NCBI GenBank assembly: GCA_003343605.1
Contig: QAKW01000067.1
Location: 1-6,877 of the forward strand
DNA from: Clostridiales bacterium
GTDB lineage: Bacteria; Bacillota; Clostridia; Oscillospirales; QAKW01
DNA: 6,877 nt
Direction: 5' to 3'
This document shows, piece after piece, positions 1 through 5,056 of this stretch. A model generated the notes under the pieces. It was not told where the DNA came from. It worked only from the letters and a program-made list of their open reading frames with translations, and ran no database searches. A program made the translations under genes and the position numbers. Each line of letters starts with the position of its first letter. The first letter of the stretch is position 1.

Positions 1-368
1 ATGTGCCGCTCACGGTTTTCCAGTCGCTTCCGGTGGATGGGATCCTGATCGTGACCTCACCGCAGGATCTGGTCTCTATGATTGTTGCCAAGGCAGTAAA
101 GATGGCGCAGATGATGAACATTCCGATTTTCGGAATCATCGAAAACTACAGCTTCTTCCGCTGCCCCTGCTGCGGGGAGGAAACCGCCCTGTTTGGCGAG
201 AGCCATGTGGGAAAGATTGCGGAAAAAAACGGTCTGCCGCTTCTGGCAAAGCTACCGCTTGATCCGCAGCTCGCCTCTCTTTGCGATCAGGGGATGATCG
301 AGCTTTTTGAGGGCGGGGAGATAGAGCCGGTTGCCGACCGGCTGGAAGGCCTGCTGCCCAAAGCATAG
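1..368 (+). CDS. Mrp/NBP35 (ApbC-type) P-loop ATPase, iron-sulfur cluster carrier; 5'-truncated by window edge
   Basis: This is the C-terminal part of a cytosolic Mrp/ApbC family ATPase. These are dimeric deviant-Walker P-loop proteins that bind an Fe-S cluster and pass it to apoproteins. The visible part opens with VPLTVFQSLPVDGILIVTSP, the family block in which the hydrolysis-associated region leads into 'vTsPQdl'. It continues with the AKAVKMAQMMNIPIFGIIEN helix-strand block and then RCPCCGEE, which supplies the CxxC pair (Cys codons at 162 and 168/171) expected to hold the bridging cluster. The GTG at position 3 is almost certainly an internal Val codon, because family members continue upstream with the Walker A half, so no start is in the window. 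The usual 'ENMS' is ENYS here. The 3' end is intact (TAG 366-368) and a strong terminator follows, so this gene ends its transcription unit. Family assignment is firm; the exact client proteins cannot be seen. Confidence 0.9.
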   Translation, partial: VPLTVFQSLPVDGILIVTSPQDLVSMIVAKAVKMAQMMNIPIFGIIENYSFFRCPCCGEETALFGESHVGKIAEKNGLPLLAKLPLDPQLASLCDQGMIELFEGGEIEPVADRLEGLLPKA

Positions 369-394
369 GACCGGCAAAATAATACCGGTGGAAA

Positions 395-430
395 AGAGGG
401 CATATCAAACGATATGCCCTCTATTGTTTT
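395..430 (+). terminator. Intrinsic terminator of the mrp-type gene
   Basis: A perfect 12-bp stem (395-406 with 411-422) closes an AAAC tetraloop and is followed by ATTGTTTT. It begins 27 nt after the mrp-family stop codon. The T-tract is interrupted but adequate, so this looks like a rho-independent terminator separating the mrp-type gene from what follows. Confidence 0.85.
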
Positions 431-438
431 CAGATTAA

Positions 439-600
439 CAGGTTTGTAAGACCAAACGATTAAACAGAAGTTTGTCGACCATGAGCGGAAAAATGGCGCG
501 TGATAATTTTTCAGAAAAAGATTTAAAACAAATAGCCGATCTCCTGAATTACGATTATGAGGCGGTATTTCCCGATCGGGAAACCGGAAAACAGATTTAA
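439..600 (+). pseudogene. Probable N-terminally truncated XRE/Cro-CI-type helix-turn-helix remnant
   Basis: The open frame after the TAA at 436-438 reads KRLNRSLSTMSGKMARDNFS, then EKDLKQIADLLNYDYEAVFP, and ends DRETGKQI with TAA at 598-600. From memory this resembles the second half of the small XRE-type regulators common in Firmicutes: the recognition helix, the 'RDNFSEKDL' block, the 'IAxaLxxdyEavF' helix and the 'DTGxxI' tail. The first half of the HTH fold is missing, because a stop and the mrp terminator lie directly upstream. An ATG at 481 would give 39 residues and a TTG at 472 would give 42, but neither has a convincing Shine-Dalgarno sequence. Codon use is AT-rich (TTA, AAA, ATA, ATT), unlike the neighbours, which suggests foreign origin. 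A terminator follows 60 nt downstream. It could instead be a genuine microprotein. The family resemblance is recalled, not searched. Confidence 0.5.
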
Positions 601-660
601 AAAGCGCAGTCCTAAGGGGATGAATAATTAAAAAACAAAACCAATCTGAAAGGGATTAAT

Positions 661-688
661 AAAGAGGCGTAGAAGCGCCTCTTTTTTT
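661..688 (+). terminator. Intrinsic terminator upstream of gpr
   Basis: A 9-bp stem, AAAGAGGCG (661-669) with CGCCTCTTT (676-684), has a six-base loop, and the T-run extends through 688. It is a textbook rho-independent terminator on the + strand. It lies 60 nt after the XRE-like remnant and may be that gene's original terminator. It also insulates gpr from upstream transcription. Because the stem starts with three A residues, some activity on the - strand is conceivable. Confidence 0.8.
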
Positions 689-723
689 GTGCCGCCAGCC
701 GGGCAAAAAAACGCGGCCTGTGG

Positions 724-751
724 GCTATTTTTGCATTTTCTGCGCATAATA
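724..751 (+). promoter_or_regulatory. Candidate forespore (sigma-G-like) promoter of gpr
   Basis: CATAATA at 745-751 matches the sigma-G type -10 element (CATAnTA), which is what gpr is expected to use because Bacillus gpr is read by the forespore sigma factors. The only -35 candidate at suitable spacing is GCTAT at 724-728, a poor match. Transcription would start near 758, giving a leader of about 20 nt. The element could also be a sigma-A -10 with one mismatch, but no sigma-A -35 is present. Confidence rests on the -10 sequence and the gene context. Confidence 0.4.
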
Positions 752-760
752 GCTTCAGAT

Positions 761-768
761 AAAGGAAG
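761..768 (+). promoter_or_regulatory. Ribosome binding site that decides the gpr start (TTG at 777)
   Basis: AAAGGAAG at 761-768 is a good Shine-Dalgarno sequence. It overlaps the in-frame GTG at 768-770, so that codon cannot be served by it. The in-frame TTG at 777-779 lies about 10 nt beyond the GGA core, which is workable spacing. TTG 777 is therefore the preferred start. Confidence 0.6.
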
Positions 769-776
769 TGATTTTT

Positions 777-1640
777 TTGAAAATACCATCCGATCTGATG
801 ATCGAGCAGCTGGAAATGGCACAGATGACCCTTCCCAAGGGGATCCGCAATGAAGTGAAGGAGCTGCAGTATTGCACCGTAAGCGAAGTGACGGTTGAAG
901 ATGAGGAAGGCGCCCAGGCTATTGGCCGGGAGATCGGCCGCTATATTACCATTGATACGGAAAAAACCTATGAAATCGGTGAACCCGCCTTTGAAGAAAT
1001 CGCCGGAGAGCTTGCCGGAAAGCTGCAGACCCTGCTGGAAGGCCGCAGAAGGATTCTGGTGATCGGGATCGGCAATCCCAATATCACGCCCGATAGCCTC
1101 GGTGCAAAAGCCGTGGAGCGGGTGATGGTTACCCGGCCGCTCGAAGATCTGCCGGCGCGTTATGCGGCAGTCAGCGCGATTGCCGCACCGGTTTTCGGGG
1201 TGAGCGGTGTAGAGAGCGGGGAGCTGGTGGAAGGGCTGGTGAAGCAGACCGCGCCGGATGCGGTGGTGCTGGTGGACGCACTGGCAACCGGAAGCCTTGC
1301 ACGGCTCTGCAAAACCATTCAGCTTGCCAACGTGGGCCTGACGCCCGGCGGTGGGGTAGATAACGCCCGCCAGGAAATTTCAGCCCGCACACTGGGGGTT
1401 CCGGTGCTCTCGATCGGGATGCCCACGGTGGTAGACTGCAGGGCTCTGCTGCATCATGTGCTGGGGGAAGATTGGGAGCCCTATGGCGAAAAGCTGCACC
1501 CTTATGAAGAAAGCCTGATCGCCACCCCGCGGCAGATGGAGCTGGCGACCGATATGGGGGCAAAAATTATTGCCTTCGCGCTCAATAAGGCGTTCCACGC
1601 GAACCCTTCCACGGAGGAAATTTTAAAGTATTTATACTGA
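777..1640 (+). CDS. gpr: Germination protease (GPR), spore-specific aspartic endopeptidase, family A25
   Basis: GPR is made in the forespore as an inactive zymogen. It self-processes late in spore development and cleaves DNA-protecting small acid-soluble proteins (SASPs) at germination. In the sequence I see the GRYITID strand, VIGIGNPNITPDSLGAKAVE, the PVFGVSGVESGELVEGLVKQ block, VVLVDALATGS, GLTPGGGVDNARQEIS and GVPVLSIGMPTVVD, all in family order. Counting from TTG, Asp106 (TPDSLG) and Asp167 (LVDALA) are the likely counterparts of the two essential aspartates of Bacillus megaterium GPR; this is inference from the motifs. Length is 287 residues, shorter than the roughly 370 of Bacillus GPR. 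The N-terminal KIPSDLMIEQ aligns with the Bacillus autoprocessing site RTD/LAVE, so the propeptide would be only about six residues. The in-frame GTG at 768 would add three residues. spoIIP follows 39 nt downstream, as in Bacillus. Confidence 0.95.
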   Translation: MKIPSDLMIEQLEMAQMTLPKGIRNEVKELQYCTVSEVTVEDEEGAQAIGREIGRYITIDTEKTYEIGEPAFEEIAGELAGKLQTLLEGRRRILVIGIGNPNITPDSLGAKAVERVMVTRPLEDLPARYAAVSAIAAPVFGVSGVESGELVEGLVKQTAPDAVVLVDALATGSLARLCKTIQLANVGLTPGGGVDNARQEISARTLGVPVLSIGMPTVVDCRALLHHVLGEDWEPYGEKLHPYEESLIATPRQMELATDMGAKIIAFALNKAFHANPSTEEILKYLY

Positions 1641-1656
1641 GCATGCTTCATATAGT
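1629..1656 (+). promoter_or_regulatory. Candidate sigma-E-like promoter for spoIIP
   Basis: CATATAGT at 1649-1656 matches seven of eight positions of the mother-cell sigma-E -10 consensus CATACAnT. The best -35 candidate is the TATT core at 1629-1632, with 16-nt spacing, which is weak and slightly long. Start of transcription would be near 1663, only about 17 nt before the spoIIP ATG. Since spoIIP is a known sigma-E gene in Bacillus, the context supports it, but the element was picked by eye. Confidence 0.4.
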
Positions 1657-1683
1657 TTCTACAGAGAGGATGTGAAAGCATGC
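1641..1683 (+). repeat. Inverted repeat enclosing the spoIIP ribosome binding site and masking its AUG
   Basis: GCATGCTT at 1641-1648 is the exact reverse complement of AAGCATGC at 1676-1683. Two further pairs (CA with TG) form if one A is bulged. The 3' arm contains the spoIIP ATG (1680-1682), and the Shine-Dalgarno GAGAGGA (1664-1670) sits in the 27-nt loop. In a transcript reading through from gpr the stem could hide the start codon. A transcript beginning near 1663 would lack the 5' arm. The symmetry is seen directly; a regulatory role is inference. Confidence 0.4.
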
Positions 1684-2705
1684 GAAGATGGATAAGCATT
1701 GCCCTGATGGCCGCTCTGCTGCTCACGGGCGGCCTCAGCTGGCGCAACTGGCTGCCGGAGGTGGCGAATTTTTCTCTGCAGCAAACCCGGGCGATCCCGC
1801 TTCGGCGTTTTGAGCTGCTGGTGCTGAAGTATACCGATCCGCTGATGCGCAATATCGGGCGGTATCTGGTGCCCGGGTTTACGGCGAGCCTTGATGAAAA
1901 TTTTCTCTATTTCGAAAAGGAAAAGCCGCAGGAATCACAGGAGGAAAAAGAGAATCCCTCCATTCAGGCAACCAATCTTTCAGCCCTTTCCGGAACCTAT
2001 CATCAGGTAAATGGAACAGCGGTGGCAAACGCCACTTCCTACGATGTTTCGGAAAATCTTAATGATACGGTGGAAATGCCGCAGTTTACACCCGGCAAAC
2101 CGGCGGTGCTCATTTATCATACGCATACCACCGAATGCTACCGCAACAATGAAGGAATAACCAATACCACTGATGAGAGCAAAAACGTGGTGGCTGTTGG
2201 CGAGGCGATGGCGGCTGTTTTCCGTGCGGCCGGCTATGAGACGATCCATATAAAAGAAGTTTTCAACCAGCCGGATTTCAGCGGTGCATATGCAAATTCC
2301 CGCGCTGCTGTTGAAAAGGTGCTGGAAGAAAACCCTACCATTCAGGTGGTGCTCGATGTGCACCGGGATTCCATCAGCAGCAAGGGGATCGATTATTACC
2401 CTGTTACTGAAGTAGAAGGCCGGGAGGCCGCACAGGTAATGATTGTATGCGGAACCGATGAAAAGGGGCTCAGCCACCCGAACTGGCGCCGCAATTTTAC
2501 ATACGGCCTGATGGTCTCACGCAAAATGGGTACGCTTTTCGGGCAGCTTTCCAGGCCGGTGAATGTGCGGCGCGACCGCTTCAACACCCATTTTACCGAT
2601 TATACGCTGCTGCTGGAGGTCGGCAGCTCTGCCAATACGCTGGAGCAGGCAATCTACGGCGGGGAGCTCACCGCCCGGGCCATGATCGCGCTCTGGCAGG
2701 AATAA
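1680..2705 (+). CDS. spoIIP: Stage II sporulation protein P (SpoIIP), septal peptidoglycan amidase/endopeptidase
   Basis: SpoIIP is the membrane-anchored zinc hydrolase that works with SpoIID and SpoIIM to thin septal peptidoglycan and drive engulfment. The 341-residue protein starts with a short basic N-terminus and one hydrophobic anchor (about residues 5-21). A variable, charged linker (about 70-135, with a Glu/Lys-rich stretch at 79-92) leads into the Amidase_3-like SpoIIP domain. Signature elements are AVLIYHTHTTECY (His147, His149, Glu152), VVLDVHRDS (His228), the NFTYGLMVSRKM helix and TLLLEVGSSANTLEQA (Glu313). Their positions match the zinc-binding and catalytic residues of the family. 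The ATG at 1680 has a Shine-Dalgarno GAGAGGA at 1664-1670. At 341 residues it is somewhat shorter than Bacillus SpoIIP, mainly in the linker. It sits 39 nt after gpr, and there is no terminator behind it; the next gene's promoter starts 4 nt after its stop. Confidence 0.95.
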   Translation: MRRWISIALMAALLLTGGLSWRNWLPEVANFSLQQTRAIPLRRFELLVLKYTDPLMRNIGRYLVPGFTASLDENFLYFEKEKPQESQEEKENPSIQATNLSALSGTYHQVNGTAVANATSYDVSENLNDTVEMPQFTPGKPAVLIYHTHTTECYRNNEGITNTTDESKNVVAVGEAMAAVFRAAGYETIHIKEVFNQPDFSGAYANSRAAVEKVLEENPTIQVVLDVHRDSISSKGIDYYPVTEVEGREAAQVMIVCGTDEKGLSHPNWRRNFTYGLMVSRKMGTLFGQLSRPVNVRRDRFNTHFTDYTLLLEVGSSANTLEQAIYGGELTARAMIALWQE

Positions 2706-2708
2706 TGC

Positions 2709-2737
2709 TTGATTATAGGGAAAATCTGTTATATAAT
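2709..2737 (+). promoter_or_regulatory. Sigma-A promoter of the cysteine desulfurase-thiI unit
   Basis: TTGATT (2709-2714) and a perfect TATAAT (2732-2737) are separated by 17 nt. Transcription should start near 2744, right before the Shine-Dalgarno AGGTGA (2745-2750), so the leader is only about 13 nt. The promoter begins 4 nt after the spoIIP stop and gives the housekeeping genes vegetative expression independent of the sporulation pair. Confidence 0.8.
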
Positions 2738-2756
2738 GGTTCACAGGTGATGAATC

Positions 2757-3878
2757 ATGATCTATTTGGATAACAGCGCCACAACGCAGCCTTACGCGGA
2801 GGTAACCGCCCGGATGGCTGAAGAGGAGCGGCTGCGTTTTGGCAATGCCTCGGCGCTTTACCGCTTCGGCATGGAGGCGGAAACAAGCATTCTGGATTTG
2901 AAGCAGGCGGTGGCTGAAACGCTGCGCTGCACCCCCGGGGAGGTTCTGATCACCACAGGGGGAACCTTTGCCAATAATCTTGCGGTGATCGGCGGCGCGA
3001 TGAGGCGCCAGCGGCGCGGCCGGCGCGTTGTGATGACCCGGGTGGAGCATCCCAGCGTTTACGCCTGCGGCGCCGTTTTGCAGGAGCGGGGCTTTGAGGT
3101 GGTTTATGTGCCGCCTGAGGCTGAGGCGCTGGAGCAGGCGATCAACCGGGATACCGTTATGGTAGCCGTAATGATGGTGAATAATGAAACGGGGCAGCGC
3201 CTGCCGGTAGAGCGGGTTGCCGGATGGATCCGCAGGGCCGGGGCGCCGGCCCATTTTCATATCGACGGGGTGCAGGCCTTCTGCAAGATCCCGGCGGATG
3301 TGCGGGCGCTTGGCTGCGATTCTTTCGCGGTTTCGGCCCATAAAATTAAGGGCCCGAAGGGTATCGGTGCGCTTTATCTGCGCCGGGGAGTGCGCGTTGT
3401 GCCGATTCTTTTCGGCGGCGCGCAGGAAGGCGGCATGGTGCCCGGCACCTATAACAGCCCTGCTGCTGCGGGCTTTGCCCGGGCGATTGCGCTTTACCGC
3501 CGGGAGGATCTCTCTCGCTTTGAGGCGCTGCGGGCGCGGTTCCTTACGCGCGCAAAGGAGCTGCCTTTTCTGCGCATCAATTCCCCGGCAGATGGGGTGC
3601 CCTATATCCTGAACGTTTCCTGCATGGGATATTTGGGCGAAAATGTTCTTCATTATCTGGAGGAGCGGGAGATTTACGTTTCCCAGGGATCCGCCTGCTC
3701 GGCGAAAAAAAAACGCAGCGAATCGGTCCTCGCGCGGATGGGGCTGCCGGAGCCGGTGGTGATGGGGGCGCTCCGCATCAGCTTCGGCATTGAAAACACG
3801 CCGGAAGAAATAGATGCACTGGCAGACGCACTGGCAGAAGTGCCGCAGAAAATTCAAAAAAGATATAAGGATGTTTAA
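2757..3878 (+). CDS. Cysteine desulfurase (NifS/IscS-like, PLP-dependent), probable sulfur donor to ThiI
   Basis: It removes sulfur from L-cysteine, giving alanine and an enzyme persulfide for transfer to an acceptor. The 373 residues show the class V aminotransferase fold: YLDNSATTQP at the N-terminus, TTGGTFANNLA, VEHPSV (His98), VNNETGQ (Asn143), HIDGVQAF (Asp170, Gln173), SAHKIKGPKG (Lys196, the PLP Schiff-base lysine), GSACSAKKK (Cys314, catalytic) and ALRISFG (Arg340, substrate carboxylate). The segment 219-233 reads FGGAQEGGMVPGTYN, where most relatives have an Arg two residues before the GT. An A9 run (3705-3713) lies just after the catalytic Cys codon. The ATG at 2757 has AGGTGA six nt upstream. 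Being followed by thiI after six nt argues that this is the dedicated desulfurase for tRNA thiolation, like Bacillus subtilis NifZ, rather than the SufS/IscS used for Fe-S assembly. Confidence 0.93.
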   Translation: MIYLDNSATTQPYAEVTARMAEEERLRFGNASALYRFGMEAETSILDLKQAVAETLRCTPGEVLITTGGTFANNLAVIGGAMRRQRRGRRVVMTRVEHPSVYACGAVLQERGFEVVYVPPEAEALEQAINRDTVMVAVMMVNNETGQRLPVERVAGWIRRAGAPAHFHIDGVQAFCKIPADVRALGCDSFAVSAHKIKGPKGIGALYLRRGVRVVPILFGGAQEGGMVPGTYNSPAAAGFARAIALYRREDLSRFEALRARFLTRAKELPFLRINSPADGVPYILNVSCMGYLGENVLHYLEEREIYVSQGSACSAKKKRSESVLARMGLPEPVVMGALRISFGIENTPEEIDALADALAEVPQKIQKRYKDV

Positions 3879-3884
3879 TATAAG

Positions 3885-5048
3885 ATGGAACAGATGATAC
3901 TGGCAAAATGCGGGGAGATTGTCCTGAAAGGGTTAAACCGCAGCCATTTTGATCAGATCCTGCTTAAAAATACGCATGAAGCGCTGGCAGGGCTGGGGGA
4001 ATTTGATATTCGCCTGGCGCAATCGACCGTTTATATCCGCACGCTGGCGCATGCCGATATGGAAGAGGCCTTCGCCCGGGTCAAGCGAGTATTCGGGTTT
4101 GTGGCGGTCTGCATGGCGTATATGTGTGAAAAAAGCATGGAGGCGGTAGAGGCGCTGGCAGGGGAGTGCCTGGGCAGCGCGCTGGAAAATGCGCGTACCT
4201 TTAAGGTGGAGGCCAAACGCAGCGATAAGCGCTTTCCGCTTGCTTCGCCCGAAATCTGCCGGGAGGTGGGAGGCGTGATCTTAAAGCGCTACCCCGGCCT
4301 TTCGGTAGACGTACACCGGCCCGATGTGACCGTGACGGTTGAAATCCGTGATTTCGGCGCGTATATTCACGCCCTGCGGGAACCGGGCGCGGGCGGGATG
4401 CCTTATGGCTCCAACGGGCGGGCCTGCCTGCTGCTCTCCGGCGGGATCGACAGCCCGGTAGCGGGCTATATGATCGCCAAGCGCGGCGTAAGCCTTACCG
4501 GCATTCATTTTTACAGCCCGCCCTATACCGGCGAGCGCGCCAGGCGCAAGGTAGTGCACCTCGCGGAAATCCTGAAAGGCTATTGCCCCCGGATCCGGCT
4601 GCTGACGGTGCATTTTACCGCTGTGCAGGAAGCGATTCGGGATTATTGCAGCGAAGAATACTTTACCGTGATTATGCGGCGGATGATGATGCGCATCGCT
4701 TACCGGCTGGCGCAGGAAAAGCGCTGCGGTGCGCTGATTACCGGCGAGAGTCTCGGGCAGGTTGCCAGCCAGACGATGGACGCCCTGCGCCTGACCGACA
4801 GTGTGACCGATGCCCTGGTGCTCCGGCCGCTGATCGGCATGGATAAGGAAGAAATCGTGCAGATTGCGCGGCGGATCGGGACCTATGAGACCTCTATCGA
4901 GCCCTATGAGGACTGCTGCACGGTATTTACGCCGAAACACCCGAAAACAAAACCTGTTTTAAAAGATATTGAGGTGCAGGAAGCAAAGCTGGATATCGAA
5001 GGACTGGTTGAAGGGGCGCTCAACCAGGTTGAAACCATAGAAGTGTGA
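3885..5048 (+). CDS. thiI: tRNA 4-thiouridine synthase ThiI (no rhodanese domain)
   Basis: ThiI adenylates U8 of tRNA and replaces its oxygen with sulfur; in many bacteria it also feeds sulfur to thiazole synthesis. The 387 residues contain an N-terminal ferredoxin-like segment (AKCGEIVLKGLNRSHFDQ, 7-24), a THUMP domain (about 60-165), and a PP-loop pyrophosphatase domain with LLLSGGIDSPVAGYMIAKRG (182-201) and ITGESLGQVASQTMDAL (285-301). Tandem cysteines 344-345 occur in YEDCCTVF, the region where the family carries its catalytic Cys. The protein ends soon after this, so the C-terminal rhodanese domain of Escherichia coli ThiI is absent. This is the Bacillus/Clostridia form, which takes sulfur straight from a partner desulfurase encoded here just upstream. 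The Shine-Dalgarno AAGGA (3867-3871) lies inside the desulfurase gene, about 13 nt from the ATG at 3885, so spacing is long. The ATG at 3894 is a second, less likely start. Confidence 0.95.
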   Translation: MEQMILAKCGEIVLKGLNRSHFDQILLKNTHEALAGLGEFDIRLAQSTVYIRTLAHADMEEAFARVKRVFGFVAVCMAYMCEKSMEAVEALAGECLGSALENARTFKVEAKRSDKRFPLASPEICREVGGVILKRYPGLSVDVHRPDVTVTVEIRDFGAYIHALREPGAGGMPYGSNGRACLLLSGGIDSPVAGYMIAKRGVSLTGIHFYSPPYTGERARRKVVHLAEILKGYCPRIRLLTVHFTAVQEAIRDYCSEEYFTVIMRRMMMRIAYRLAQEKRCGALITGESLGQVASQTMDALRLTDSVTDALVLRPLIGMDKEEIVQIARRIGTYETSIEPYEDCCTVFTPKHPKTKPVLKDIEVQEAKLDIEGLVEGALNQVETIEV

Positions 5049-5052
5049 GGTG
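5047..5052 (+). promoter_or_regulatory. Ribosome binding site at the thiI / membrane-protein junction
   Basis: GAGGTG (5047-5052) overlaps the thiI TGA (5046-5048) and precedes the ATG at 5057 by only 4 nt. The alternative in-frame GTG at 5045 overlaps the thiI stop as GTGA. Either way the ribosome finishing thiI is placed on the next start, so translation is probably coupled. The Shine-Dalgarno favours ATG 5057. Confidence 0.55.
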
Positions 5053-5056
5053 CAAC

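Larger units (their letters stand above)
369..776. other. 408-nt AT-rich intergenic region between the mrp-type gene and gpr
   Basis: No intact gene of normal size is supported here. The stretch holds two intrinsic terminators (395-430 and 661-688), one short reading frame resembling an XRE regulator tail (439-600), and the gpr promoter and ribosome-binding region (about 724-776). In 601-660 I see only A-rich sequence with no ORF or strong fold. Base composition is visibly more AT-rich than the flanking genes, most clearly between 430 and 660. Confidence 0.6.

Noticed and set aside
370..389. ACCGG...CCGGT inverted repeat just after the mrp-family stop
   Set aside because: Only 5 bp with a 10-nt loop and no T-run; the stronger 12-bp hairpin beside it explains termination.
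136..408. 90-codon open frame on the - strand across the mrp-gene end and terminator
   Set aside because: It would have to start inside the terminator hairpin region and is antisense to conserved Mrp sequence; Arg/Pro-rich shadow.
628..822. 64-codon open frame on the - strand across the gpr promoter
   Set aside because: It crosses a terminator, the gpr promoter and the gpr start, and no RBS or family resemblance is seen.
1980..2477. 165-codon open frame on the - strand, opposite spoIIP
   Set aside because: Overlaps the conserved SpoIIP zinc-site coding region, and its composition looks like a shadow frame.
3217..3612. 131-codon + strand frame inside the desulfurase gene
   Set aside because: Out-of-frame overlap with a conserved enzyme; Arg/Ala/Cys-rich translation typical of a shadow frame.
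2517..3857. 446-codon open frame on the - strand, opposite the cysteine desulfurase
   Set aside because: It lies almost entirely antisense to a clearly conserved enzyme. Its translation is rich in His, Arg, Pro and Ala, as expected from reading GC-rich codons backwards, and no family or RBS is evident.
4281..4940. 219-codon open frame on the - strand, opposite thiI
   Set aside because: Antisense shadow of the ThiI PP-loop domain, with no recognisable motif and no Shine-Dalgarno support.
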